DNA of 64,000 bases from Niveibacterium microcysteis (GCF_017161445.1 NZ_CP071060.1:3534001-3598000), one strand, 5' to 3'; shown: positions 9,127 to 18,596, numbered from the stretch's first letter. The notes: generated by a model from the letters alone, not told the origin. Made by a program: numbers and translations.

Positions 9127-10395
9127 ATGAACCTGCGTCGTATCCTGGCCTTCGCGCCGCTACTCGCCCTGCTTGCTGCACCGATATGCGCCCACGCGGC
9201 GGGCAGCGGCTTCGATGCAGAACAAGCCACGCGTGCCTGGCTCGACACGATTCCACCTGAAGCCCGGGCACGCTCCAACGCTTACTACGAGGGCGGCTAC
9301 TGGCTGCAACTCGCAGACCTGATGTACGGGCTGGTGCTTGCATGGCTGTTCTTGCGCGGCGGGCTATCGGCCAGACTGCGCAACCTATCCGAGCGCCTGA
9401 CGCGCCGCACGGCGCTGCAAAACATGGCGTATGCCGTGCAGTATCTCGTCCTCGCCGCGCTGCTGACGCTGCCGCTGAACTGGTACGAAGGCTACTGGCG
9501 CGAACACGCCTACGGCATGTCGAACCAGGGCGCACTCGATTGGGCATTCGACCAGCTCAAAGGGCTGCTGGTGTCGATCCTCTTCCTGGCGCCGGCGGTG
9601 GCCGCAATCTGGGCCGCAATCCGACGTGCGCCGAAAACCTGGTGGCTGTGGGGTTCTGGCATTGCGACGGTGTTCCTGATGATCGGCATCGTGATCGGGC
9701 CGGTCTTCATCGCGCCCCTGTTCAACGATTACAAGCCGCTGGCAGCCGGCCCGATCCGCGACGACATCCTCTCGCTGGCACGCGCCAACCAAGTGCCGGC
9801 CACCGAGGTGTACGAGTTCGATGCGTCGCGCCAGACCAAGCGCATCAGCGCCAATGTCAGCGGCTTTCTCGGTACCGAGCGAATTTCGCTCAACGACAAC
9901 CTGCTCAAGCGCACCAGCCCGGCCGAGATCCGCGCGGTGATGGGGCATGAGATCGGGCACTACGCGCTGAACCACATCTACAAACACCTGCTCGCCTTCA
10001 CGGTACTGACGGTAATCGGCTTTGCGCTGGCCCGCTGGATGATGGATCGCTTGATCGCCCGCTTCGGTACCGCGTGGGGGCTGCGCGGCATCGGCGACGT
10101 CGCGGCACTGCCGCTGCTGTTTGCGGTGTTCTCGGTACTGGGATTCGTCGGCACGCCGATCAACAACACAATCATCCGCACCGCCGAGTTCGAAGCCGAC
10201 CTGTATGGCCTGAATGCCGCGCGCGAGCCTGACGGCTTCGCACAAGTCGCGGTGCAGCTTGCCGAATATCGCAAGATGGAGCCGGCGGCATGGGAGGAAT
10301 TCATCTTCTACGACCACCCGAGTGGCCGCACCCGCATCCGTACCGCGATGCAATGGAAGGCCGAACACCTGAACGACACGCAGCGCACGCAATGA
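9127..10395 (+). CDS. M48-family membrane metalloprotease (STE24/CAAX-protease-like)
   Basis: 422 residues with a cleavable or anchoring N-terminal hydrophobic segment and several further transmembrane helices. The zinc motif HExxH is present as HEIGH (H274, E275, H278), and the third ligand lies in the EFEADLYGLNAA segment, the normal M48A arrangement. The preceding NVSGFLGTERISLNDNLLKR stretch is the conserved substrate-groove region. Family members degrade or process membrane proteins; STE24 itself cleaves prenylated peptides, but bacterial orthologues have no known prenyl substrate. It stands alone ahead of the TPR-cyclase gene. Confidence 0.9.
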   Translation: MNLRRILAFAPLLALLAAPICAHAAGSGFDAEQATRAWLDTIPPEARARSNAYYEGGYWLQLADLMYGLVLAWLFLRGGLSARLRNLSERLTRRTALQNMAYAVQYLVLAALLTLPLNWYEGYWREHAYGMSNQGALDWAFDQLKGLLVSILFLAPAVAAIWAAIRRAPKTWWLWGSGIATVFLMIGIVIGPVFIAPLFNDYKPLAAGPIRDDILSLARANQVPATEVYEFDASRQTKRISANVSGFLGTERISLNDNLLKRTSPAEIRAVMGHEIGHYALNHIYKHLLAFTVLTVIGFALARWMMDRLIARFGTAWGLRGIGDVAALPLLFAVFSVLGFVGTPINNTIIRTAEFEADLYGLNAAREPDGFAQVAVQLAEYRKMEPAAWEEFIFYDHPSGRTRIRTAMQWKAEHLNDTQRTQ

Positions 10396-10467
10396 CCTTG
10401 CGCCGCACCGCATTGCCGAGGCGGGGCGGCTCAGCCAGAATCCAGCTTTCGTCCTAGTCGCCCACGC

Positions 10468-12339
10468 ATGCCGCAAACCTTTCGCTCCCTTACGCTTGCG
10501 GCGCTGCTCGTTGCCCTCGCCCCGCCCAGCCCTGCCGCAGACGCGCCCGAGGGCACGCCTGCTACGCTGGTCGAGCAGGCGCGCGCCAATGTGCGTCTGG
10601 ACCCGGAAGCCAGCCGACGCTATGCCGACGCCGCGCTGGAAGCCCTCAAACGGGCGCCGGACGCCGACCTGGAAGTCGCCGCTCGGCTGGTGCTCTGTGA
10701 TTACCAGGGTGAGCGCAGTCCGCAGGCCGCCCAGTCCGAAATCGACGCCGCGAACGCCTTGCTGCCGAAGGTGCGGCGGCGCGGCCTGCGCGCCGGCGTG
10801 CTGGCCTGCGAGGGCCAGTTGCTTGAGCTGGCAAACAAGACCCACGAGGCGCTGGCGAAATACGACGAAGCCGCTCAATTCGCCGAGGGCGCGCAGGACG
10901 CCGAAATGCTCGCCGACGCGCTGTACCAGCGCGGCTACATCCGCGCCCTGCTCGGCCAGTACGCCGAAGGCCTGGTCGACCAGCGCCGGGCGCTTGCCCT
11001 CTACGAAAAGCTCCACCTGCGTTCGCGCGCCCGCACCGCGGTCAATGGCATCGCGATCCTGTACAACCGGATGGGCGACTACGCACAAGCCAAGCACTAC
11101 TACCTGCAGTCGCTCAAGGGGCACATCGCCGAAGGCGCACGCCGCGAACAGGCGGTGACGCTGCACAACCTCGGTCGCGCGCACGAGAATCTGGGCGAAT
11201 GGAGCGAAGCACGGCAGGCTTTCGAACAGTCCCTCGCCATCCACAATGAGCTGGGCTACCCGCGGGGTGCCGCCTACGCGCACCGCGGGCTTGCAAGCGT
11301 GTGCAATGCGCTGGGTGACGCGCGCTGTGCCGACGCCGAATTGAACAAGGCCGAAGCCGACGCCAAGGCCGCTCCCGATGCGCGGCTGCGTGCGCAGATC
11401 CAGTTACAGCGCGGCATCACCTTGCGCCTGCAGAAACGCTACCCCGAGAGCATCGCGGTGCTGCTCGTCGCCGCCGAAACCTTCGCAAGCGGCGACTCGC
11501 TCGCCGAGTTGCGCGACACCTACCGTGCGCTGGCCGCCAGCTACGCGGAATCGAGCGATTGGCGCGCCGCTTACGAGCGCCTGGTGGAATTCAAGAACAC
11601 GTCCGACACGCTGCTGCTGCGTCAGCTCGACCAACGTTTCGCCACCCTGAAGGTGGAGTTCGACACCGCCTCCAAGGATCAGGAAAACGCGCTGCTGACG
11701 CGCGAAAAGGCGGTCGCCGAACGTGCCCTGGCGCAGGAGCGCACGGTTGGCCGCCTGCAGGCCGCGGTGATCGCGCTGGCCACCGTGCTGACGCTGATCC
11801 TCGCCACCTTGCTGCTACGCCATCGCCGCACCAGCCGCCACATGGAAGCGCTCGCGCACACCGACGAGCTGACCGGCCTGCCCAATCGACGCGACATCCT
11901 GAACCGCCTCGGCACGCTGCTACGCGCCGCCGAGCCGCAGCCCTGCGCGGTGCTGATCGCCGACCTCGATCACTTCAAGCCGATCAACGACCAGTATGGC
12001 CACCTGATCGGCGACGAGATCCTCAAGGTCGTCGCACAAGCCCTCAACGCGACCGTGCGCGCGCCCGCCTGCGTCGGCCGTATCGGTGGGGAAGAATTCC
12101 TGATCCTGCTGCCCGACACGGCGCTCAGCGACGCCATCATCGTCGCCGAACGGTTGCGCGAGCAGATCATGGCGATCGATGCCACCCGCTGGTTCGCCGA
12201 TCGCCCGATCACCGCGAGCTTCGGCCTTACCACGGCGGTCGCGGGCGACACGGTCAGCACGATGCTCCGACGCGCCGACGAAGCGCTCTACGAAGCGAAG
12301 GACGCCGGCCGTAACCGGGTGACCGCGCACTGCGCGTGA
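10468..12339 (+). CDS. Diguanylate cyclase with periplasmic TPR sensor region
   Basis: 623 residues. A signal peptide or anchor at 1-24 precedes about 360 residues of tetratricopeptide-like helical repeats (for example YNRMGDYAQAKHYYLQSLKG, HNLGRAHENLGEWSEARQAF). A coiled segment, one transmembrane helix near 430-450 and a C-terminal GGDEF domain follow. The catalytic loop is canonical GGEEF (540-544) and the metal-binding DLDHFKPIND is intact, so it should make cyclic di-GMP. The I-site position reads RAPA, not RxxD, so product inhibition at that site is probably lost. The TPR array suggests sensing through a periplasmic protein or peptide partner. Confidence 0.9.
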   Translation: MPQTFRSLTLAALLVALAPPSPAADAPEGTPATLVEQARANVRLDPEASRRYADAALEALKRAPDADLEVAARLVLCDYQGERSPQAAQSEIDAANALLPKVRRRGLRAGVLACEGQLLELANKTHEALAKYDEAAQFAEGAQDAEMLADALYQRGYIRALLGQYAEGLVDQRRALALYEKLHLRSRARTAVNGIAILYNRMGDYAQAKHYYLQSLKGHIAEGARREQAVTLHNLGRAHENLGEWSEARQAFEQSLAIHNELGYPRGAAYAHRGLASVCNALGDARCADAELNKAEADAKAAPDARLRAQIQLQRGITLRLQKRYPESIAVLLVAAETFASGDSLAELRDTYRALAASYAESSDWRAAYERLVEFKNTSDTLLLRQLDQRFATLKVEFDTASKDQENALLTREKAVAERALAQERTVGRLQAAVIALATVLTLILATLLLRHRRTSRHMEALAHTDELTGLPNRRDILNRLGTLLRAAEPQPCAVLIADLDHFKPINDQYGHLIGDEILKVVAQALNATVRAPACVGRIGGEEFLILLPDTALSDAIIVAERLREQIMAIDATRWFADRPITASFGLTTAVAGDTVSTMLRRADEALYEAKDAGRNRVTAHCA

Positions 12340-12393
12340 CCACCGCAGGCGGCAGCCGCATAATCCGCGCGATCGACACTGCGGGAGCGGACT

Positions 12394-12777
12394 GTGAACC
12401 TCGAGAAAGTGGTCTTCGGTTTCTTCATCGTGCTGGCTGCGACGATGAACTTCGGCTTCTTCATCGGTGACATCGATAATCCGGTACACCACGATGTGTT
12501 CGAGCTCTTCGTGGCGATCGTCGTGAATCTGATTGCGACGGTTCTGAAATTCGGTGACCGCACACAGATCGGCGCCATCCATCTCGCAACAAGCCTCGTC
12601 GCCGATCTGCAGCTGATCGCGGCAGCCATCTACTGGGCCTACTCGGTGCACGTCTCCGGCGTCGGCATGACGCCCGGCGTTACCGCCAGCGTCGTATCGC
12701 TGGCAGCCGGCGCGATGCTCGCCAATGTGGTGTCGGTCGTAATCCTGATTGCCGAAACGGTGATGATGCGTCGCTGA
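12394..12777 (+). CDS. Small four-helix membrane protein, putative K+ channel partner (DUF6394-like)
   Basis: 127 residues, almost entirely hydrophobic, with four predicted transmembrane helices (about 5-25, 35-55, 68-88, 98-122). The frame continues from an ATG translated as MNLEKVVFGFFIVL. I do not recognise a characterised function; it looks like the small family annotated DUF6394, a recollection I cannot check here. Its stop lies 13 bp before the start of a two-RCK potassium channel on the same strand, which suggests co-transcription and possibly a physical or functional partnership. Confidence 0.8.
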   Translation: MNLEKVVFGFFIVLAATMNFGFFIGDIDNPVHHDVFELFVAIVVNLIATVLKFGDRTQIGAIHLATSLVADLQLIAAAIYWAYSVHVSGVGMTPGVTASVVSLAAGAMLANVVSVVILIAETVMMRR

Positions 12778-12790
12778 GCGGCGACCCGCG

Positions 12791-14494
12791 ATGGACAGCG
12801 TCATCTTCCTGATGCTGCGGCGCATGCGTGCGCCGCTGATCGTGCTGATCGCGATCTACGCGATCTCGATGCTCGGTCTCGCGCTGATCCCCGGCGCGGA
12901 CGCAAACGGCCGGCCAGCGCCGCCGATGAGCTTTTTCCACGCCTTCTACTTCGTCAGCTACACCGCCACCACCATCGGCTTTGGCGAAATCCCCAACGCG
13001 TTTTCCGACGCGCAGCGGATGTGGACCGTGCTGTGCATCTACCTCACGGTGGTCGGCTGGACCTACTCGATCGTCACCCTGCTCGGGCTGCTGCAGGACA
13101 AGGGCTTCCAGGCCGCATTCGCGAAGATCCGCTTCGCCCGCTCGGTGCGGCGCCTCGGCGAGCCGTTCTACCTGATCTGCGGTTGCGGTGAGACTGGCAC
13201 CTTGATCGGCAGCGCCCTGGACCGCATCGGCACCCGCTTCGTGGTACTGGAGCTCTCGGAGCATCGTGTGCAGGAGCTCGACTTGCTTGAATGGCGTGCC
13301 GACGCCCCCGCACTCGCGGGTGACGCGCGGGAGCCTGAACTACTCAAGCTGGCCGGCCTGCTGCATCCAAAGTGTCGCGGCGTGCTAGCGGTGACCAGCA
13401 ACGAGGAGGCCAACCTCGCCGTCGCCATCGCCGTACGCCTGCTAAGGCCCGATGTGCCGGTGCTCGCTCGCGCGCGCTCCGATTCCGTCAACGCGAACAT
13501 GGCCTCGTTCGGCACCGACCACATCATCAATCCGTTCCGCCGCTTCGCCGATCAGCTTGCGCTGGCGGTGCGCGCGCCCGATGTGTTCCGCCTTGAACAA
13601 CTGCTCACCGGCATTCCGGACGAACCTGCGCCAGAGCCGCACCGCCCACCGCGCGGTGACTGGATCGTGTGCGGCTATGGCCGCTTTGGGCACGCCATCG
13701 TGGCGGCGCTCGACAGCGAGGCACAGCCAGTCACCCTGATCACGCCAGAGCCGCTGACGCTGCCGGATCGGCGTTGCATCACCGGGGTCGGTACCGAGGC
13801 CGAACCGCTGGTGGCGGCCGGCGTGCGCACGGCGGTGGGTATCGTCGCCGGCACCGACAACGACGTGAACAACCTCTCCATCGCCGTCACGGCGCGCGAA
13901 CTCAACCCGTCGATCTTCGTCGTGATGCGACAGAACCATGCGTCCAACAGTGCCCTGTTCGACGCCTTCGTCGGCGACTTCGCACTGGTGCCCAGCCGCC
14001 TGATCGCCCAGGAATGCATTGCCACGCTCACGACACCGCTGCTGTCGGAATTCCTCGGCCGAGTGCGCCTGCAGGAAAACCACTGGGCGGCAGAAGTGAT
14101 CGCGCAGCTTGAATCTGTGTGCCCCGGGCAAGTGCCGGACATCCGCGGTATCACCTTGAACATCACCGAGGCGCGCGCCGCCTATCTGCATCTGATGGCC
14201 GACGCACCGCTCGTGCTGGCCGACGCGATGCGCGACAACACCGACCGCGACACCCGCCTGCCGCTTGTGCCACTGATGCTGCGCCGCGGTCAGGCATTGA
14301 TCCTGCTGCCACCGGCACACACGCGCCTGGAGGCGGGCGACGCGCTGTTGATCGCCGGGCCCCGCACTGCGCTCACGCGCCTGCAGCTGTCACTTCAGAA
14401 CGCCAACGCGTTCGACTATGTGCTGCACGGGCGCAGCGCCCCGGGCGGATGGATCTGGCGCGCGCGCGCTGCGCTGAAGGCGCGCCCACGATGA
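12791..14494 (+). CDS. Potassium channel with two RCK/TrkA-N domains
   Basis: 567 residues. Two membrane helices (about 13-35 and 78-100) flank a pore loop with selectivity filter TIGFGE (T61-G65), the K+-channel TxGFG variant. A first TrkA-N/RCK domain begins near 125 (YLICGCGETGTLIGSALDRI) and a second near 295 (WIVCGYGRFGHAIVAALDSE). The tail (about 470-545) resembles a TrkA-C domain. Such channels conduct K+ and are gated by cytoplasmic nucleotides or ions bound to the RCK ring; the ligand here is unknown. The gene probably shares a transcript with the preceding 127-residue membrane protein. Confidence 0.9.
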   Translation: MDSVIFLMLRRMRAPLIVLIAIYAISMLGLALIPGADANGRPAPPMSFFHAFYFVSYTATTIGFGEIPNAFSDAQRMWTVLCIYLTVVGWTYSIVTLLGLLQDKGFQAAFAKIRFARSVRRLGEPFYLICGCGETGTLIGSALDRIGTRFVVLELSEHRVQELDLLEWRADAPALAGDAREPELLKLAGLLHPKCRGVLAVTSNEEANLAVAIAVRLLRPDVPVLARARSDSVNANMASFGTDHIINPFRRFADQLALAVRAPDVFRLEQLLTGIPDEPAPEPHRPPRGDWIVCGYGRFGHAIVAALDSEAQPVTLITPEPLTLPDRRCITGVGTEAEPLVAAGVRTAVGIVAGTDNDVNNLSIAVTARELNPSIFVVMRQNHASNSALFDAFVGDFALVPSRLIAQECIATLTTPLLSEFLGRVRLQENHWAAEVIAQLESVCPGQVPDIRGITLNITEARAAYLHLMADAPLVLADAMRDNTDRDTRLPLVPLMLRRGQALILLPPAHTRLEAGDALLIAGPRTALTRLQLSLQNANAFDYVLHGRSAPGGWIWRARAALKARPR

Positions 14495-14497
14495 AAA

Positions 14498-14523
14498 AGG
14501 CCCGCATATCGCGGGCCTCTTTT
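14498..14523. terminator. Intrinsic terminator after the K+ channel gene (bidirectional)
   Basis: AGGCCCGC (14498-14505), a five-base loop and GCGGGCCT (14511-14518), followed by CTTTT on the plus strand and preceded by an A-run that reads as T's on the minus strand. It can serve both the channel gene and the convergent glycine-zipper gene. Confidence 0.85.
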
Positions 14524-14541
14524 GTTGCAGCTGAAACCGAC

Positions 14542-15024
14542 TCAATCGTCCCAGTCGTGGTCGTGGCCGTGGCCATGACCGTGGTGGTGTTTGTGCTTGT
14601 AGTGACCCGGCGGGCGATGATCGTAGTCGTCGTAGCGCACACGCCGCGAATCGTAGCGGCTGTGGCTCGGCTCACTGATGTTCTTGCCCAGCACCGACCC
14701 GGCAGCACCGCCCACGCCAGCCCCCACGATGGCGCCCGTCTTGCCGCCGCTGGCGCGCCCGACCGCTGCGCCCGAGGCGCCGCCGATCGCGCCGCCAATC
14801 ATCGCGCCATTCTTGCCGCGCTTGTCCGACATCACGCCAGCGCCCAGCGCGCCACCGAGCGCGCCACCAATCAGCTCGCCGGACTTCCCGCCAACCGTAT
14901 GGCCAATCGCGGTCCCCGCGGCGGCGCCAAGCCCACCACCAATCGCGGTTTGCCCATCGTTCGCCTGGGCCACGCCCACACACGCCAGCGCAAACGCCAG
15001 CTTGACCATGACCTTGCTGTACAT
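14542..15024 (-). CDS. Secreted glycine-zipper protein with histidine-rich C-terminal tail
   Basis: 160 residues from an ATG with a GGAG site seven bases upstream. A signal peptide (about 1-21, ending VGVAQA) precedes a long glycine-zipper region of alternating small residues (GAAAGTAIGHTVGGKSGELI and three similar blocks to about 115). Glycine-zipper proteins are usually outer-membrane or envelope-associated. The last 40 residues are hydrophilic and end in a run of His, Gly, Asp and Lys (HHHGHGHGHDHDWDD), a plausible metal-binding tail. There is no lipobox cysteine. Function is unknown. Confidence 0.8.
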   Translation of the reverse strand: MYSKVMVKLAFALACVGVAQANDGQTAIGGGLGAAAGTAIGHTVGGKSGELIGGALGGALGAGVMSDKRGKNGAMIGGAIGGASGAAVGRASGGKTGAIVGAGVGGAAGSVLGKNISEPSHSRYDSRRVRYDDYDHRPPGHYKHKHHHGHGHGHDHDWDD

Positions 15025-15141
15025 CCGAGACTCCTGCCAATTCAAACGAAACATGGAAGATTTTCCCATCTCTATGACGGAAACATCCATGACTGATTGT
15101 TGCAATTTGCAATGCGCCGCCGATCGCGTGGCGTACGCACC

Positions 15142-15178
15142 AAAAGACGCGGCCCGGGGCAATTGCCGCCGGGCCGCG
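15142..15178 (-). terminator. Intrinsic terminator of the pseudouridine synthase gene
   Basis: CGCGGCCCGG (15148-15157) pairs perfectly with CCGGGCCGCG (15169-15178) around an 11-base loop that contains its own GGCAATTGCC palindrome. Read on the minus strand, the stem is followed by TCTTTTGG. Confidence 0.75.
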
Positions 15179-15201
15179 GTGCGATCCATCAAATGCTTCG
15201 A

Positions 15202-17214
15202 TTACTCGAAGGATTCATCCTCACGCAGGAATCGCCATTGCCCTTGCGGCAGATCGCCAAGGACCACACGGCCGATACGGATGCGCTTGAGGCCAGTCAC
15301 CTTTAGGCCGACCAATTCGCACATGCGGCGGATCTGACGCTTGCGGCCCTCACGCAGCACGAAGCGCAACTGGTCTTCGTTCAACCACTCGACCTTGGCC
15401 GGGCGCAGTTCTTTGCCATCCAGCTCCAGTCCGTGATTGAGCAGTGCCAGCCCCTCGGCGCTCAGCTCGCCTTCGACGCGAACGAGATATTCCTTCTCGA
15501 CCGTCGAATCCTCACCGATCAGCTGGCGCGCGACACGGCCATCCTGCGTCAGCACCAGCAGCCCGGTCGAATCGATATCGAGCCGGCCCGCCGGGGCGAG
15601 ACCATGGAAGTGCGCCGGCTTGAGCTCCGGGCCGCCATCCGGCCGGTACTGGCTGGACTGCGTAATCAGCGATGCAGCCGGCGGGTAGTCATCTTCCGGC
15701 TGGCCGGAAACGAATCCGATCGGCTTGTGCAGCAGGATCGTCATGCGCGTGCCCTGCAGCTTGGCCGCCTCGGGTGCGAGCGTGATCTTTGCGTCGGGCT
15801 CGGTGCGCCGCCCCAGTTCCTTGACGCGCTCACCGTTGACGAAGACCCAGCCGCGCTCGATGTACTCGTCCGCCTCGCGGCGCGAGCAGATGCCGCGAGC
15901 GGCCATCAGCTTGGAGACACGCACGCCCTGCGGCAGATCGTCCTCTTCATCCTCGTCGTCTTCCTCGACTTCGTGGCGCCGGGTACGCGGCGCAAAGCCG
16001 GGGTCGCGCGGCGGCTGCGGGTAACGACCACGTTCGCCGCTCGGCCGCGGCGGCCTATCGCCCCAGCTCGGGCGTGCCGGACGATCGGTAGGTCCACCGC
16101 GATCGTCGCGCGCCGGACCACGGCTGTCGCCGGCCGGGCCTTCGCTGCGGCGCGGGCGCTCATCACGGGCGTAAGCACCGCCGCCGTCACGCGAATAGCC
16201 GCCTTCGCGGCGGGCCTGTCCGTCGCGGTTGTAGCCCCCCTCGCGCGGACGCTCGTCGCGATTGAATCCACCACCTTCGCGGCGCGGCCGTTCATCGCGC
16301 TCGAAGCCGCCGCTGCGCGGCCGCTCGTCGCGGTTGTAAGCACCGTCACGGCGCGGTGCGTCGTCCCGGTTGAAGCCACCGGGGCCGCGGGGGCGTTCAT
16401 CACGGTTGAACGAACCCTCGCGGCGCGGGGCCTGCTCACGGTTGAAACCACCTTGGCCACGCGGACGCTCGTCGCGCGGATAGCTGCCTTCGCGGCGCGG
16501 ACGCTCATCGCGCGGGAAGCCACCTTCGCCGCGCGGCGGGCGATCACCCCACTGGCGCTGATCGCGCGGACGGCTCTCATCACGGCCACCGCGGTCGCCC
16601 TGGGAATTGCCTTCAAAGCGGCCGTCGTTGCGCGGTCGATCACCTTGGTAACGCGGCCGATCGCCGCCCTCGCGAGGACGGTCACCTTCGTAACGCGGAC
16701 GATCCGACGGTGCACGCGAACGGTCCCCCTCGTAGCGGGGGCGGTCGCCCTGGTAGCGCGGGCGTTCGCCATCGCGCGGACCACGCGGGCCTTCAGCGCG
16801 GTTATCACCACGCGGCGCACGATCGTCGCGCTCAAAACGCGGGCGCTCATCGTCGCGGCGCGGCGCCGGCTTGCCGCGGGAGAAATCGTCGCCGGTACGG
16901 CGCCGAACATCGTCGTCGCGGTAGCTGCGCCGCGGCGCATCACGCTCGTCACGGCCGCCGCGCGGGGCGTCGCCCCAACGCTGCGGGCGGTCGCGCTCAT
17001 CGCCGCGGGGGGCGCCCTGCGGATTGCGCGGGCGATCGTTCCAGCCGCCTTCGCGGCGACCTTCGTCTTCGCGCGGATTGCGACGCGTCTCGTCGCGCGG
17101 CGGGGCATCACGGCGCGCAGCGATTGCGCGCTCCATGGCGGCCCTGGCACGCGGGCCGGTACGCGTACCGGTCAGCGACGGGCGCTCAGCCTTCGGTTTG
17201 CCGGGCTTGTTCAC
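15202..17214 (-). CDS. RsuA/RluB/RluF-family pseudouridine synthase with giant Arg/Asp/Gly-rich N-terminal arm
   Basis: 670 residues, against about 250-300 for the enzyme family. Residues 1-430 are low complexity, rich in Arg, Asp, Glu, Gly and Pro, with the hexamer RDERPR seven times and many GDRPRY units, then an acidic patch ([10 protein letters not shown]) just before the folded part. An S4 RNA-binding domain ([20 protein letters not shown]) starts near 433. The catalytic domain carries [17 protein letters not shown], with the nucleophilic aspartate at about 546, and the conserved [20 protein letters not shown] motif. It should isomerise a uridine in 23S rRNA; RluF-like or RluB-like specificity cannot be settled by eye. 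The GTG start overlaps the stop of the upstream tandem FKBP gene (GTGA). Confidence 0.9.
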   Translation of the reverse strand: MNKPGKPKAERPSLTGTRTGPRARAAMERAIAARRDAPPRDETRRNPREDEGRREGGWNDRPRNPQGAPRGDERDRPQRWGDAPRGGRDERDAPRRSYRDDDVRRRTGDDFSRGKPAPRRDDERPRFERDDRAPRGDNRAEGPRGPRDGERPRYQGDRPRYEGDRSRAPSDRPRYEGDRPREGGDRPRYQGDRPRNDGRFEGNSQGDRGGRDESRPRDQRQWGDRPPRGEGGFPRDERPRREGSYPRDERPRGQGGFNREQAPRREGSFNRDERPRGPGGFNRDDAPRRDGAYNRDERPRSGGFERDERPRREGGGFNRDERPREGGYNRDGQARREGGYSRDGGGAYARDERPRRSEGPAGDSRGPARDDRGGPTDRPARPSWGDRPPRPSGERGRYPQPPRDPGFAPRTRRHEVEEDDEDEEDDLPQGVRVSKLMAARGICSRREADEYIERGWVFVNGERVKELGRRTEPDAKITLAPEAAKLQGTRMTILLHKPIGFVSGQPEDDYPPAASLITQSSQYRPDGGPELKPAHFHGLAPAGRLDIDSTGLLVLTQDGRVARQLIGEDSTVEKEYLVRVEGELSAEGLALLNHGLELDGKELRPAKVEWLNEDQLRFVLREGRKRQIRRMCELVGLKVTGLKRIRIGRVVLGDLPQGQWRFLREDESFE
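16140..16790 (-). repeat. Degenerate in-frame repeats encoding RDERPR and GDRPRY units
   Basis: Within the N-terminal arm of the pseudouridine synthase, short GC-rich direct repeats encode seven copies of RDERPR, spaced irregularly by Gly/Phe/Asn/Tyr linkers, and a block of GDRPRY-type units. The near-identical units make this stretch prone to length variation by slippage. Confidence 0.75.
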
Positions 17215-17882
17215 AGCACATCCAGCAGTTCAACTTCGAACACCAGGGTTGCATTGGGCGGAATCACACCGCCCGCGCCCCGTGCACCGTAGCCAAGCTG
17301 CGGCGGGATCGTCAGCTTGCGGGTGCCACCGACCTTCATGCCGACCACGCCGTCGTCCCAACCGCGGATCACGCGGCCGGCGCCAAGCGGGAATTTGAAG
17401 GGGTCGTTGCGGTCCTTGCTCGAATCGAACTTGGTGCCGTTGGTCAGCCAGCCGGTGTAATGCACGACCACCTGGCGGCCGGCCACCGCTTCGGCGCCTT
17501 CGCCAACGACGCTGTCTTCGATCACGACCTCGTTCGACAGCACGTCGAGCAGCTCAACCTCGAACACCAGCGTCGCGTTCGGCGGAATCACGCCGCCCGC
17601 ACCACGGGCGCCATAGCCGAGCTCGGCCGGAATCGTCAGCTTGCGGGTGCCGCCAACCTTCATGCCGGCAACGCCTTCGTCCCAGCCACGGATCACCTGG
17701 CCACGCCCGAGGTCGAAGCTGAACGGATCATCGCGATCCTTGCTCGAATCGAACTTGGTGCCATCGGTCAGCCAGCCTGTGTAATGCACGACGACGGTAC
17801 GACCCTTCTGGGCCTCGGCGCCGGTGCCGGTCACGCTGTCTTCAAAGACCAGGCCGCTGTCGGTGGTGATCGGTTCGCTCAT
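17211..17882 (-). CDS. Tandem FKBP-type peptidyl-prolyl cis-trans isomerase
   Basis: 223 residues from an ATG with AGGAGA upstream. It consists of two near-identical FKBP domains, about 8-115 and 118-223, each with the small bacterial FKBP pattern: [64 protein letters not shown]. Single-domain relatives have about 110 residues, so this is an internal duplication. There is no signal peptide, so it is probably cytoplasmic and assists proline isomerisation during folding. The stop overlaps the GTG start of the pseudouridine synthase, which indicates coupled translation. Confidence 0.93.
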   Translation of the reverse strand: MSEPITTDSGLVFEDSVTGTGAEAQKGRTVVVHYTGWLTDGTKFDSSKDRDDPFSFDLGRGQVIRGWDEGVAGMKVGGTRKLTIPAELGYGARGAGGVIPPNATLVFEVELLDVLSNEVVIEDSVVGEGAEAVAGRQVVVHYTGWLTNGTKFDSSKDRNDPFKFPLGAGRVIRGWDDGVVGMKVGGTRKLTIPPQLGYGARGAGGVIPPNATLVFEVELLDVL

Positions 17883-18140
17883 GGGAAATCTCCTGCAGAA
17901 AAGGGAAACGCCGGACACTGCCCAAGAAGGCGGCCCGGCGTGCTACGCGCGGATTATCTCACGCTTGGCGATCGCGCGGACAGGGGCCGCCTTACCGCAC
18001 GGCATGCCCCGCGACCAAGGGTATTCCCTAGGTCGGCCGATTGCTGCCGCCGCATTTGATCCAAATCGCTTCCCGCGGTGCAGACAGCGGTCTAGATTGA
18101 GCCATGAGCGCACGCCAGATTGCGCCGGAGGAGAACGTTC

Positions 18141-18596
18141 ATGAGCTTGCGTCCGATTCGCTCGGTGCCGGAGTTCTATGCCAGCGCCATCGCCATCGAA
18201 CATGATGCGATCGCCTGCTACACCGAGTTCGCCCAACGTATGGAGGCGCTCGGCAATGCCGAGACAGCCGAGTTGTTCCGTGAAATCGCGCGCCAGGAGG
18301 AAGGGCATGCGAGCGAGCTGGAGCGATGCGCCGATGGCTGCCAGATGCCCTCATCCGCATCGCGGGAACCACGTACCGCCTTTGTCGACGCCAACGCAGC
18401 CAACGGCGCCGTACTGAACCCGCTTGGCGCGCTGCAGATCGCAATGGGGGCCGAACGGCGTGCCGTGAGCTTCTATCAGAACGTCAGCCTGACCTCGCCC
18501 GACCCGGTCGTGCGTGAGCTGGCCGAAGGCATGATCCTTGAAGAATTCGAGCACCTGCGGCTGCTCGAAAGGCTCTCGGCGCGGCTGGGTGGCTGA
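18141..18596 (+). CDS. Rubrerythrin/ferritin-like domain protein
   Basis: 151 residues from an ATG with a strong GGAGGAG site ten bases upstream. Four-helix ferritin-like arrangement with metal-ligand candidates in two EHxxH-like halves: AIEHDAIACYTEFAQRM and ARQEEGHASEL in the first, MGAERRAVSFYQNV and LEEFEHLRLLERL in the second. It lacks the C-terminal rubredoxin domain of classical rubrerythrin. Likely a small di-iron protein for peroxide or iron handling; the substrate is unproven. It is divergent from the FKBP gene. Confidence 0.8.
   Translation: MSLRPIRSVPEFYASAIAIEHDAIACYTEFAQRMEALGNAETAELFREIARQEEGHASELERCADGCQMPSSASREPRTAFVDANAANGAVLNPLGALQIAMGAERRAVSFYQNVSLTSPDPVVRELAEGMILEEFEHLRLLERLSARLGG

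Noticed and set aside
9385..11283. 632-codon minus-strand open frame
   Set aside because: Antisense across the M48 protease and TPR-cyclase genes, without recognisable domains.
15433..17292. 619-codon plus-strand open frame
   Set aside because: It is the mirror of the repetitive pseudouridine synthase arm; its Ala/Arg/Val repeats simply reflect the repeat DNA.
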